Of a stretch of DNA of 50,634 nt, positions 25,126 to 33,186 are shown piece after piece. How positions within the stretch are numbered: position 1 is the first letter of the stretch; every line of letters starts with the position of its first letter. The stretch comes from Nocardia pseudovaccinii NBRC 100343 (lineage in GTDB: Bacteria > Actinomycetota > Actinomycetes > Mycobacteriales > Mycobacteriaceae): the NCBI RefSeq assembly GCF_001613225.1, contig NZ_BDBY01000186.1:1-50634 (forward strand), written 5' to 3'. The position numbers and the translations under genes are program-made. Under the pieces are notes generated by a model. The model saw only the letters and a program-made list of their open reading frames with translations. It was not told where the DNA came from and ran no database searches.

Positions 25126-25908
25126 TCACTCTGCAAACGCCTTGCCGACAACGTCGCTTGCCAGTCGGGCATATGTAGAAGAAGCTTCGATTCCGAAGAA
25201 TCTCCGCCCCTCCATGATGGCGGCCGCGCCTGTGGTGCCGCTTCCGGCAAATGGGTCGAGAATCAGTCCCCGCTCAGTCGTGGACCGCACCAACTGCTGC
25301 ATCAGTGTCAGCGGCTTGGCGGTGATGTGTTTGCGAGCGCGCCCTTTCGGACTACCAATGGTGAAAACCCCGGGCAGATACGGCGGCTTATGATCACGGT
25401 CGAGCTGCCCATGCGACGCCCAGAGCACGTACTCGCTTTGATTGCAGAACCCCGGTTGGGGTCGAGCATTCGTTTTTGCCCACACAACGATCCCCCGCCA
25501 TCGCCAGCCCGCCGTCTGCAATGCATCGCTGACGGCTGGCAATTGCCGCCAGTCGGTAAATACGAGTGCAGTCCCGCCGGGGCGCACCACCCGAAGGGCC
25601 TCGCTCAACCAGAAGCTGCACCACAAGGTGAAACTGCGCTGGTCACGCTGATCTCCGCCGAAATCCGGCATCATGTGCCCTTGCACCGAGTCAGAACTGA
25701 CGTACTTCTCGGCCGCAGACCGCGACGTGCGATCGGTGGTGAACGTACCACCTGAGCAGTACGGAGGATCGGTTACGATCGCGTCGAAAGCCGCTGGCGG
25801 TAAGCGGCGCATGACATCCAACGCTTCACCACATACGACCTGCGCAGGTAGTGATAAATCGACCGAGTTGGCGAAACCCGCTGTGTCAGAGATCAGTTCG
25901 GTGGTCAT
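25126..25908 (-). CDS. DNA methyltransferase (N4/N6 type, beta class, orphan)
   Basis: Motif IV DPPY is at residues 47-50 (AIVTDPPYCSGG). The SAM-binding motif I comes later, at about 210-225 (LILDPFAGSGTTGAAAIMEG). This IV-before-I order with a target-recognition stretch between is the beta class of amino-methyltransferases, which modify adenine N6 or cytosine N4. VWAKTNARPQPGFCNQSEYV is also typical. No restriction endonuclease is adjacent, so it is probably an orphan of phage or mobile-element origin. The ATG has a GGAG ribosome site. It heads an operon of small genes down to 23426. Confidence 0.9.
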   Translation of the reverse strand: MTTELISDTAGFANSVDLSLPAQVVCGEALDVMRRLPPAAFDAIVTDPPYCSGGTFTTDRTSRSAAEKYVSSDSVQGHMMPDFGGDQRDQRSFTLWCSFWLSEALRVVRPGGTALVFTDWRQLPAVSDALQTAGWRWRGIVVWAKTNARPQPGFCNQSEYVLWASHGQLDRDHKPPYLPGVFTIGSPKGRARKHITAKPLTLMQQLVRSTTERGLILDPFAGSGTTGAAAIMEGRRFFGIEASSTYARLASDVVGKAFAE

Positions 25909-26335
25909 GCTCCACTATTGCTCGACAACATCCGACAGCCGGGTGCCGACCACACCGCGAGCTCTCTCACACGTCCTTCGAAATAGCGCCATACGTGCGG
26001 CCTCGACACGTCCCCGATTTGTGTGGACTCGCAGACTTCCCCCACATGATGTGATGCAAATAACAATCCATTGGAGGAAGTCGCCAGGGCCACGGTAGCT
26101 TCGGCTCGACGAGTCAGCCGACTATAACAACGAGAAGTGATGGCCGAGCGCTCAGGTGAACGCGCAATTGGGACGCACTCCGCCGGGCACAAGACGCTTT
26201 CCGCAGCACCGCCTCCTGAGTGATCGATGAGCTGCTGACAACGTATTTGGATGCTCAGGCGCTGACTGGCAGGCTCGCACATTCAAATATCGCGAATTCT
26301 CGTACGCTGCGTGGTAGTGCGCAGTACCGCCCACG
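25909..26335. other. Intergenic region upstream of the DNA methyltransferase
   Basis: The 427 bases have no convincing gene. The minus-strand frame that ends at 25905 (PHVWRYFEGRVRELAVWSAP) is protein-like for about 40 codons but has no ribosome site and an unusual composition upstream. An imperfect palindrome CCACATGATGTGA lies at 26041-26053. The methyltransferase promoter should be in this stretch. Confidence 0.35.
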
Positions 26336-26812
26336 TCAAAGTTGCTGACCGGCCTTACGCGTGTCCTGGCAACTGCTGTCCACGAGTGCGATATAGGCGC
26401 GGGCGCGCGGCCAAGGATCGTGGAGGAATTCGGCGCGGGTGCGGTGCCAGTGCCTGGCGCAGAGCTCATCGAGCCCCATTCGAATGGCGCGAGACTGATA
26501 GTTAGCCGTAGGTTCAACCGCGCGCGAGACTTCGAGCAGTTCGCGTTCGAGGGTCCAGCCGCAGTGGTCGAAGGCCCACGTCCCGTCGCTGGCGTAGACG
26601 TGACCGGGATCGGCGGCCTCGGCCGGCCACAAGCCTTTCGCACTGAATCGGGGTAAGCGGGTTTCGAGGAAGGCGTAGGCCAGGATGTGGCAAGCACCAG
26701 CCGCGAAGAACCATTGGTCATCACGATGCCAGGCAAGATCCTGGTCCGCCCGTTCGAGCGGTGTGCGGCGGAATACTGCGCACGGGATGTACACACCACC
26801 AGCGTATTTCAT
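26336..26812 (-). CDS. Hypothetical protein (158 aa)
   Basis: The likely start is the ATG at 26812 (MKYAGGVYIPCAVFRRTPLE). The frame is open from 26929, but residues before the Met look non-coding. The product is Trp/His-rich: AWHRDDQWFFAAGACHILAY, TWAFDHCGWTLERELLEVSR, MGLDELCARHWHRTRAEFLH. The His/Cys content could reflect a metal site, but no motif is recognised. It is divergent from the regulatory box and promoter at 26944-27040. Confidence 0.55.
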   Translation of the reverse strand: MKYAGGVYIPCAVFRRTPLERADQDLAWHRDDQWFFAAGACHILAYAFLETRLPRFSAKGLWPAEAADPGHVYASDGTWAFDHCGWTLERELLEVSRAVEPTANYQSRAIRMGLDELCARHWHRTRAEFLHDPWPRARAYIALVDSSCQDTRKAGQQL

Positions 26813-26943
26813 CCGGAGGCGCCAGACAGGCGAGGTCGCGCCGCTGGTCTGAGAATTGACTCCTCGGATGTCCGACGGGTTAGGACTGCTGACCTGCGGC
26901 ATCAATTGGCCGACCGCCACCGAAACCATCCCGTAAAGCTCAG

Positions 26944-26960
26944 GGGGACATGGTATTTGC
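26944..26960 (+). promoter_or_regulatory. Conserved 17-base upstream box, copy 2
   Basis: GGGGACATGGTATTTGC differs at one position from the box at 16316-16332. It lies 67 bases upstream of palindromic promoter copy 2, against 49 bases in copy 1. The region between contains a second TTGACA at 26966. Confidence 0.6.
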
Positions 26961-27010
26961 GCAGGTTGACAGGCTGATTCTGGGCATCGAGCAAGCCGAC
27001 CGACATCTTT

Positions 27011-27040
27011 TTGACAATACCTCTTTTATGGGGGTATTGT
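27011..27040 (+). promoter_or_regulatory. Palindromic promoter/operator, copy 2
   Basis: ACAATACC (27014-27021) and GGTATTGT (27033-27040) are perfect 8-base arms. TTGACA at 27011-27016 and TATTGT at 27035-27040 form a -35/-10 pair 18 bases apart. The core ACAATA-N15-TATTGT is the same as in copies at 16365 and 37068, including the G-run before the right arm. It should drive the gene at 27200 after a leader of about 150 bases. Confidence 0.7.
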
Positions 27041-27199
27041 TTGTGTTCGGCGCCAGACGCCGGGGCCGCATACCAGCGGTTCCTTCAACGAACAGTCCGA
27101 CTCACGGCCGCGTCGTTGCCTGCTGCGACGAGCCCGCGCCACCGCCCATGGGCTGCGTCTGCCTTGCCTATCTCCTCTCACGAAACCGGGAGCACACGA

Positions 27200-27640
27200 A
27201 TGGACCACAACCCTGCTTGGCCCTTGGACCCGCAGCTGCGCACGAAGATCAGCGAGATCACTGGTAGCGCCGAACTCGACAACCTCCAGAGCCTCGAGCG
27301 GGCTCTCCAGCAGATCTTCGACCTACCCGGAGGGTCTGGCAGGGAAGAGCTCATCTCCAGGGCTTCGCTACTGTTCGTCGCTGCGCTGGCCCAACCGAAC
27401 CCGGTCGACGACACCGCGATCCGCTACATCGTCTTGGATTGGGCTGATAACGGATTGCACCCCTTGTCGATGCACGATGCAAACTTCAACGTGGTCACCA
27501 ACGACGAGCTCGCGTTGGAGATCACATTTCGGACTGTCAACCTCCGCTGGATGGACCACCCCAGCATCGTTGCTGACAAGGACGGGCCGGGCACGTTCGT
27601 ACTCGACGTGTATCGCGTACTCGCTGACAACGACCGCTGA
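27200..27640 (+). CDS. Hypothetical protein (146 aa) under palindromic promoter copy 2
   Basis: ATG at 27200 with a GGGAG element upstream. The product is MDHNPAWPLDPQLRTKISEI followed by a helical half (LDNLQSLERALQQIFDLPGG) and a beta-rich C-terminal half (LALEITFRTVNLRWMDHPSI). The C-terminal half may be a small sensory or binding fold. No known motif was recognised. The same frame is open from 27011, through the promoter, but that part looks non-coding. Confidence 0.6.
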   Translation: MDHNPAWPLDPQLRTKISEITGSAELDNLQSLERALQQIFDLPGGSGREELISRASLLFVAALAQPNPVDDTAIRYIVLDWADNGLHPLSMHDANFNVVTNDELALEITFRTVNLRWMDHPSIVADKDGPGTFVLDVYRVLADNDR

Positions 27641-27656
27641 TGCCTCGCCCCGGCGA

Positions 27657-27806
27657 TGGACGACGAGGGCCGCAAGGTCCTGGAAATGCATCTCGTCCAG
27701 CGGCTCAGAGCGGCCGCGATCGCCCGCGCAATGGGCGTGGACGAGTCGTCGAGAGCCGAATTCTGCGCGGAAAGACCCACCGCAACATCACTTTTGGTGC
27801 CCTGAT
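27657..27806 (+). CDS. Short ORF (49 aa), possible helix-turn-helix remnant
   Basis: The frame MDDEGRKVLEMHLVQRLRAA continues AIARAMGVDESSRAEFCAER. LRAAAIARAMGVDESS resembles the first helix and turn of a helix-turn-helix, then the sequence loses its pattern. No strong ribosome site is seen. It may be a small real gene or the leftover of a regulator. Confidence 0.25.
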
Positions 27807-27904
27807 CGTTTGCCTCGCGCCTGGCACGCTCCGGGCACGGGACTGACCACCAGGCCGAAACAGTAGAGACCCCATTCGCCGCGCCAGTAAGGGAGCCACG
27901 AATC

Positions 27905-28159
27905 ATGAATGATGTCGTATTCACCCAGGACACCCGTGATCTCATCGAGATCCCCGAACTTCGCGGCACCCCCGGTTATTGGCGCTTGCGCGAATGGTTC
28001 AGCACATACGACAAGCAGACAAACCAGCTCATCGAGAGCTGGACCGTGTGCCGCCTCACCAATCCGAACGAAACCATCGTGAACGGCCCGCGCGGAATCA
28101 TCGCACCCGTCGCCGACCTGCAAGCCGCCGCCGAATACATCAGCACACAACGCCGTTGA
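27905..28159 (+). CDS. Small hypothetical protein (84 aa)
   Basis: ATG with AAGGGAG 9 bases upstream. The product is MNDVVFTQDTRDLIEIPELR, then GYWRLREWFSTYDKQTNQLI and ADLQAAAEYISTQRR. It is a compact soluble alpha/beta protein. No family was recognised. It follows the gene at 27200 on the same strand and may share its transcript. Confidence 0.6.
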   Translation: MNDVVFTQDTRDLIEIPELRGTPGYWRLREWFSTYDKQTNQLIESWTVCRLTNPNETIVNGPRGIIAPVADLQAAAEYISTQRR

Positions 28160-28256
28160 ACCAGTCCTAGTCGTTTGCCTTCGCCAACGAAAATGCACGT
28201 AGCCCGAACGATTAGTTGAGGCAGCCTCCTCCGCGCCGGCAGGCAAGATAGCGGTC

Positions 28257-28562
28257 GTGACCACGATCCTCCTGCAACCACAGGACCCCGTCGGATTCGT
28301 CGCCGATGCCTGCGCCGCACTCGCCGACCAAGTCAACCGAATCCGCGCCCTACCACCGCAAGACTCCATCGACCAACTCGCCCAGACCTACGCCGAGCTC
28401 GTCATCGCCTACAGCCACCTCATCGCGCCCACCATCACCAACCGCGCTCGCACCAACATCATCTCCCACCTGATCGACCGGATCCGCGAAGCCCAAACCG
28501 GCGATATAACCACCCCACTCCTCGACGCCGTCGACCGCCTCCACGCCGAACTCACCCACTGA
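28257..28562 (+). CDS. Helical hypothetical protein (101 aa)
   Basis: GTG start. The product is almost entirely helical: CAALADQVNRIRALPPQDSI, LAQTYAELVIAYSHLIAPTI, ARTNIISHLIDRIREAQTGD. It has the look of a small structural or regulatory bundle. A partial, degraded copy of its third helix follows at 28732-28809. No known family was recognised. Confidence 0.55.
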   Translation: MTTILLQPQDPVGFVADACAALADQVNRIRALPPQDSIDQLAQTYAELVIAYSHLIAPTITNRARTNIISHLIDRIREAQTGDITTPLLDAVDRLHAELTH

Positions 28563-28731
28563 ACCCACAGAAGGATTGATCGGGGCCACTGCGCAGCACT
28601 GCGGTCCTCGAAACGGCAGACATCCTCGACCCGACGGTGATCAACTCCGCGAGCTACCGGAACACCACCGAACAACATCGAACACGCGTGTCCGTTGCCC
28701 GATGCTCAGGGTTCACCCACGGGCCCGGCCG

Positions 28732-28809
28732 CGGCTCATCGAGATCGTACGCAACCTGACCGACCGCATCGCCGAAGCCCAAACCTACGGCTGGCTCGGC
28801 GAAGTCTAA
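28732..28809 (+). pseudogene. Degenerate partial duplicate of the 28257-28562 gene
   Basis: The frame reads RPRLIEIVRNLTDRIAEAQT, then YGWLGEV and a stop. It parallels NRARTNIISHLIDRIREAQT of the gene just upstream, with DRIxEAQT identical in position. The rest of the gene is absent, so it is likely an old tandem duplication or a related gene's tail. Confidence 0.4.
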
Positions 28810-28865
28810 AGGACACTTCAGGTCAGCTCGACTGCCGCCAAAAGCTAACTCCCCCAACTGGATAA

Positions 28866-28882
28866 CTCCAGCAAAGCTGGAG
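28866..28882. other. Perfect hairpin CTCCAGC-AAA-GCTGGAG
   Basis: A 7-base-pair stem with a 3-base loop lies about 112 bases upstream of the gene at 28994. It is followed by a third partial copy of the arm (TGGAGT). No T-run follows, so an operator or an RNA structure is more likely than a terminator. Confidence 0.4.
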
Positions 28883-28993
28883 CTGGAGTGACCGACTCGG
28901 TCGTCCGATCCTCCACCTGACTGACGAGCATCCCCTTGTCAGTGGGGCTGGATACAGTCCAGCCATGTCCCCCACCAGACTGGAGGCCAGCAA

Positions 28994-30199
28994 GTGACCA
29001 CCCCAACCGGGCTCGCCGCCGCGCCTTGGAAGCCGCCGGAGCCGCGCGAGCTGCCGGAGTGGCGCATGCGGATGTGCGAGTACACCAGCAGCGAGGAGTC
29101 CATGTACTCGCTCGCGGCAGCCATCAACGCTGGACATACCGCCGTATTCCCGACCGTGCCCGGCGTGGGTGCCTCCCCCGGCTCGATCGCCTCTGTGCTA
29201 CTGGCCCGTTCGGAAGAGCGTCGCCTGAGCGAAGCGCAGCTGTACTACGCCACCGCCGATATGACCTCGCTCGCGCTGGCCGCCGCGTCCACCCCGCCCA
29301 CCGAGCCGGTCAAACCGTCGCGGCTTCCCTCCCCGTACGGGTTCATGGCGTTCGCCGAGCCGATCGGCGGATACACCCATGACGTCGCCGACGTCCTGGG
29401 TGGCGGTCCTATGGCACGGGAGGGGGCCCATGCCATTCTCACCACGCCGATCGTCGCTGTCAGCTGGGGCGTGTGGGCACCAGACGATGTCGACGTCACC
29501 GGCGGCCCCGCCGTGCGCTGGTTCAACCAGCGCAACCACGGCCAGCTGAATCCAATCCCCGACAACTTCGCCGGAGTGTGGCTCACCTTCTACGCCCCGC
29601 CCGGTAGCGCCTTCGACGCTTTGGCGCCGGACACCATCGTCGGCACCGCGCCGGACGGCACCGCGATGACTGCGGGCGACATCCGGTCTCACCCGCGCCG
29701 CACCCCACTGAACTGGGACAACGAAACCATCTTGGCATTCGGCGGACCGTTCGGTGAGCCGGAGCCTGACACCACGAAGCAATGGGCTCAGGTCGTCTAC
29801 ACCGCCTGGCAGCTGATGAGCCAGACCGGAAACAACCAGCTCACCGAAGTCGATGAGATCCCTCGCAACCGCGCTGGCCGCAAACGCGACCACCGCGCCG
29901 GTATCACCGGCCCCTCCGCCGTCCGGATCGTCAACGTCCACAACGCCCACCGCCCCAGCCGGACCGCCACCGAGCAGGACGCCACAGCTTCCACCGGCCG
30001 ACGCGCCCCGCAATGGTCCTGCCGCTGGCCCGTGCGCCCCTACCGGCGCAATACCTGTCTCAACCCCCGCGCCCACAGCGACGATGGGTGCGAACACGAG
30101 GAACGCATCGTGCCTCCCCACATCAAAGGGCCCGCAGACAAACCGCTCAAGATCGGCGAGACCGTCCACCTCTGGGACCACCAGCCGGAAGACAGCTGA
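28994..30199 (+). CDS. Hypothetical protein (401 aa), mobile-element type
   Basis: GTG start with TGGAGG about 7 bases upstream. The N-terminal 290 residues form a soluble alpha/beta region (CEYTSSEESMYSLAAAINAG; GFMAFAEPIGGYTHDVADVL). A basic linker (RNRAGRKRDHRAG) leads to a C-terminal module with PQWSCRWPVRPYRRNTC, HIKGPADKPLKIGETVHLWD. That C-terminal module (W/RPxRR...HIKGPxxxPL) recurs in actinobacterial phage and mobile-element proteins of unknown function. The architecture suggests a two-part DNA-associated protein, but no catalytic residues can be named. Confidence 0.65.
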   Translation: MTTPTGLAAAPWKPPEPRELPEWRMRMCEYTSSEESMYSLAAAINAGHTAVFPTVPGVGASPGSIASVLLARSEERRLSEAQLYYATADMTSLALAAASTPPTEPVKPSRLPSPYGFMAFAEPIGGYTHDVADVLGGGPMAREGAHAILTTPIVAVSWGVWAPDDVDVTGGPAVRWFNQRNHGQLNPIPDNFAGVWLTFYAPPGSAFDALAPDTIVGTAPDGTAMTAGDIRSHPRRTPLNWDNETILAFGGPFGEPEPDTTKQWAQVVYTAWQLMSQTGNNQLTEVDEIPRNRAGRKRDHRAGITGPSAVRIVNVHNAHRPSRTATEQDATASTGRRAPQWSCRWPVRPYRRNTCLNPRAHSDDGCEHEERIVPPHIKGPADKPLKIGETVHLWDHQPEDS

Positions 30200-30225
30200 C
30201 CGCGGGCGACGAATGTTGCCTGGTG

Positions 30226-30330
30226 ATGCTCCTACTCGTCGTCGGTGTGTTCCTGGGTTTCGCGCAGGAACCAGCGCCCGGAGTCTCGCTGCCTCGGCTG
30301 ATCGGCCCCGCGCTATACGGCGACAGCTAG
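30226..30330 (+). CDS. Short hydrophobic ORF (34 aa)
   Basis: The frame MLLLVVGVFLGFAQEPAPGV ends SLPRLIGPALYGDS. A hydrophobic N-terminus of about 12 residues could be a signal or membrane segment. A GTG lies directly before the ATG. There is no strong ribosome site, so confidence is low. It is immediately upstream of a terminator-like hairpin. Confidence 0.25.
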   Translation: MLLLVVGVFLGFAQEPAPGVSLPRLIGPALYGDS

Positions 30331-30359
30331 GGCCTGTGTCGAAGTGAGTTGCAGGGAGT

Positions 30360-30378
30360 GGCACCGCTGTGCGGTGCC
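30360..30378 (+). terminator. Terminator-like hairpin
   Basis: GGCACCGC-TGT-GCGGTGCC is a perfect 8-base-pair stem with a 3-base loop, followed within a few bases by CCTCCTGTTTGTTTC. The strong GC stem and following T-rich stretch fit an intrinsic terminator for the plus-strand gene at 28994. Confidence 0.5.
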
Positions 30379-30437
30379 CCTCCTGTTTGTTTCTGAAAGC
30401 TGTTGTCTGCGTTGGTAGATGGGTGAGGTCTCCGATA

Positions 30438-30735
30438 GCTGGTTTGTCGACCAAACGAACCTGAATTCAGGTCCGGCGCATTGAAACCCGCCTCAGCGAC
30501 CTCCTCGGCGAGCAGGTCTAGCGCGAAACCGGGCTCGGCAGCAGACTCGATGACACCGACCAACTCCAAGCCCGGATCACCACCCCTTGAACAGCAATTC
30601 GCCGATCTGCGTGTGCGCTTCGAAGAGCGCAGCGAAGAGCTCGATACGGCCCGCGCCGCCAACCGCGAGTTGATGGCCCAACTCAACCGGCCCGATCCGG
30701 GCGCTGGGGTGACGGGGACCCGTGTCCGGAGTTGA
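30438..30735 (+). pseudogene. DUF6262-like transposon-associated gene, decayed
   Basis: One frame reads IQVRRIETRLSDLLGEQV, then a TAG, then RETGLGSRLDDTDQLQARIT. A one-base shift near 30590 leads to LEQQFADLRVRFEERSEELD and TARAANRELMAQLNRP. The pattern VRRIExRLSxxLGEQ-W-RExGLG...AREANRELMxQLN is that of DUF6262 proteins, which accompany Tn554-type integrase (TnpA/TnpB) elements. The TAG probably replaces a Trp codon. The integrase genes are missing. A second remnant of this family is at 36937-37060. Confidence 0.65.
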
Positions 30736-30743
30736 CTGGACCC

Positions 30744-31700
30744 ATGAGTTACGGCGCTAGCTCGACAAGGCGCCCTCGACGCACGAAAGCGCAGGTCGAG
30801 GAGCTGCGGACCGAGCTGTATGCCCTGGTAGAAGCGGCGCGCCCGTGCTCGGTGCGCCACGTCTACTACCTCGGGATCGGGTGGCTGTGGGACAAGGACA
30901 GCGGCGGCTCGCGCCGGAACTATTCGGTGGTCGTCCGCGAACTCGGCCTCATGCGCGAGCGCGGGGATCTGCCGTGGGAATGGATCACCGACGGCACCAG
31001 ACGGGTGCAACAGGAGATCGCCTACGACTCGATCGAGGACGCCATGGACCACACGGCGCAGCACTATCGGCGCAACCTGTGGAGCACACAAACACGGCGA
31101 GTAGAGGTGTGGTGTGAAAGCGACTCGGTGGCCGGTGTCCTCGAACCTGTGACGTCGGCCTGGGGCGTGAGCCTGTACTCCTGCCGCGGCCAATCCTCCA
31201 AGACATTCGTGCACGAGGCCGTCGCGGAGTACACACGCCACGGCAAGCCTGTGAGCGTCATCTTCGCCGGCGACTTCGACCCCACCGGACGCGCAGTACC
31301 CCGATCCGTCGTCACCCGCGTCAACCGCTACAGCGGCGGCGACGGGCTCGACCTGAGCTTCCGGCAGATCGCCGTGACGGCCAGCGACGTGAGCTCCGGC
31401 GAGTTCGTCACCCACGACGTCAACACCCGCGATGTCAACTACTCCCGCTACCGGCAAGAGTGCCTGAGCGAACGCATCGATCCACACAACGCGGTCGAGA
31501 TCGAAGCCCTCAGCCCCGGCCTGCTACGCACTCGGCTCAGCGAAGCGATCGAGTCCGAAGTCGACGACGTCCGGCAATGGAACATCCAGTCCCACACCGA
31601 GCAAGCCGAACGGGAACTGCTGCGCTCCCTGCAAGCCAGCGTGCACGACATAGTCCGCAACGCCACCGACAAATCCGTCATAGACAACAACGACGGGTGA
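30744..31700 (+). CDS. Toprim-like domain protein with N-terminal winged-helix region
   Basis: Residues 20-110 look like a winged-helix module: CSVRHVYYLGIGWLWDKDSG, NYSVVVRELGLMRERGDLPW, EWITDGTRR. They are followed by EVWCESDSVAGVLEPV (Toprim Glu) and VIFAGDFDPTGR (the DxD pair). This combination is related to the topoisomerase VI A/Spo11 arrangement and occurs in many actinobacterial phage and integrated-element proteins. A Toprim site would bind a metal and cut or bind DNA; the actual role is unknown. The ATG at 30744 is preferred; a TTG at 30732 overlaps the preceding stop. The C-terminal 80 residues are helical. Confidence 0.65.
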   Translation: MSYGASSTRRPRRTKAQVEELRTELYALVEAARPCSVRHVYYLGIGWLWDKDSGGSRRNYSVVVRELGLMRERGDLPWEWITDGTRRVQQEIAYDSIEDAMDHTAQHYRRNLWSTQTRRVEVWCESDSVAGVLEPVTSAWGVSLYSCRGQSSKTFVHEAVAEYTRHGKPVSVIFAGDFDPTGRAVPRSVVTRVNRYSGGDGLDLSFRQIAVTASDVSSGEFVTHDVNTRDVNYSRYRQECLSERIDPHNAVEIEALSPGLLRTRLSEAIESEVDDVRQWNIQSHTEQAERELLRSLQASVHDIVRNATDKSVIDNNDG

Positions 31701-31793
31701 ATCTCATTGCTACCCAACGTGCCTGGCGCGTAGCTCACGCGCCTAGTCCGGATCGGTGCCGAAAACCCGGGCGGATTCCTGCACGGTGTTAGC

Positions 31794-32490
31794 GACCCTG
31801 ACACCGGGTCGATCGGTGGTGTGATGATCGGTTATCCCGGCATTCACGAGGTGGTTGTGGGCGGACGTGGAGTGTTCCGTGCGCGGCTTCACGTGTTCGG
31901 GGAGGCGGCCCATTCGGGGGCATCCAAGAGCACATCCAGGAACGCAGTGAGCCGAGCGGCCCGGTTGGTCGGGCCCTCAAGGCAATCGAATTGCCGCCGC
32001 CGACACCGGACGGCTTTCCGCTGCCGTCCAAGCTCACTGTCACCGAGATCAGTGGCGGCGGCAGCTTCACCATGGTGCCCGACCACTGCGTCGTGGGTAT
32101 GGACATCCGGCTGACCGACGTCGTTGACGACGACACAGCAGCAAAGCTGATAGATCACGCAATCACTCTGCTGGACAGTTCATTTCCAGCACCGCGCCCG
32201 ACAACAATGGACGTTGTCGTGTCGTGGCCACCGTTCCTGCTCGGCCGGGACGATCAGCCCGCCGCAGCGCTTACCGCGGGTGCGCGAGCTGCCGGATTAG
32301 ACGTCGGGCCCAAGGTTGCCGGACCGTCGAATATAGGAAATTTCCTTGCGGCAGAGGGGATTCCGGCAACCGCCGGGTTCGGCTTTGAGTTTTCGAGGTC
32401 TCCATTGTGCCGATGAGCCGGTCGACCTGTCTGGCCTGCCCGCGGTCCAGGTCGCCTATCACCATGCTGCGCTGTCGTTGCTGGGAATGC
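31794..32490 (+). pseudogene. M20-family peptidase fragment, twice frameshifted (copy 2)
   Basis: The first frame reads GVMIGYPGIHEVVVGGRGVF and RARLHVFGEAAHSGASKSTS. After a shift near 31970 the coding frame is LKAIELPPPTPDGFPLPSKL, TVTEISGGGSFTMVP and VAGPSNIGNFLAAEGIPATA. An extra T in a TTTT run (32390-32393) shifts it again to FRGLHCADEPVDLSGLP and VAYHHAALSLLG. It is the dimerisation and C-terminal part of an M20 peptidase like copy 1 (shared MIGYPGxHxxVVGGRGV). The N-terminal catalytic half is missing. Confidence 0.75.
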
Positions 32491-32626
32491 CGCTCAAGGG
32501 GATTCCGGCAGTTCCGGGCTGTCGAACCGGGCTCCACCTGCACCGCCGCCGACGGCCACGGCTACGCGGATCGGCAATGTTGATGCATTCACGGAGCGGA
32601 CACGAACTCACCTAATCGCACAGGAT

Positions 32627-33163
32627 GTGGCTATCGTGTCGCAGGTGACCACGTCGAGTAAGTCTGGAGCATCCGGCGCCGAGGTGCTGCCTGTGGAGCA
32701 GTATGTCGCGACGCTGAACCGCAAGCGGATGGCGGCCGGGGTGTTGTTCCGGGACTCGCGCGACCAGGTGTTGCTGGTGGAGCCCAGATACAAGGAGAAC
32801 TGGGAGATCCCCGGCGGATCGGTCGAGGCGGATGAATCACCGTGGGAGACCGCGAAGCGGGAACTGGTCGAGGAGACCGGCTGGGACGCCCCATTGGGCC
32901 GACTGCTGGTCGTGGATTACGTTCGCCCGCAGGATGGCCGTCCGGAAGGGGTCGTGTTTGTATTCGATGGCGGCGTGCTGACCGAAACCGATGTGAGCAG
33001 CATGGTTCTCAGCCCGACCGAAATCTTCTCGGCCGACTTCTACTCGCTGGAGGATGCTGCCAGCCTGGTGAAGCCGTTGCTCGCCGATCGTCTGTCCGCG
33101 GCGCTGGAGGCAGCCCGCGACGGTGTGACCGTGTTGTGCGAGCAGGGGCGGCGCATCGCCTGA
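32627..33163 (+). CDS. NUDIX hydrolase
   Basis: The NUDIX box GGSVEADESPWETAKRELVE-ETGW (G-x5-E-x7-REUxEExGU) is complete at about residues 64-87, preceded by the strand VLLVEPRYKENWEIPGG. The remaining fold is intact to the end: VVFVFDGGVLTETDVSSMVL and LEDAASLVKPLLADRLSAAL. NUDIX enzymes hydrolyse nucleoside diphosphate derivatives; the substrate cannot be told from sequence. The frame offers three GTG starts (32627, 32636, 32645); the last is close to the domain start. It is unrelated in context to the broken NUDIX gene at 22899. Confidence 0.88.
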   Translation: MAIVSQVTTSSKSGASGAEVLPVEQYVATLNRKRMAAGVLFRDSRDQVLLVEPRYKENWEIPGGSVEADESPWETAKRELVEETGWDAPLGRLLVVDYVRPQDGRPEGVVFVFDGGVLTETDVSSMVLSPTEIFSADFYSLEDAASLVKPLLADRLSAALEAARDGVTVLCEQGRRIA

Positions 33164-33186
33164 TCACTGCACCGCCCCTATGGGGG

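Noticed and set aside
28866..28882. Intrinsic terminator
   Set aside because: The hairpin is perfect but short, and no T-rich stretch follows on either strand.
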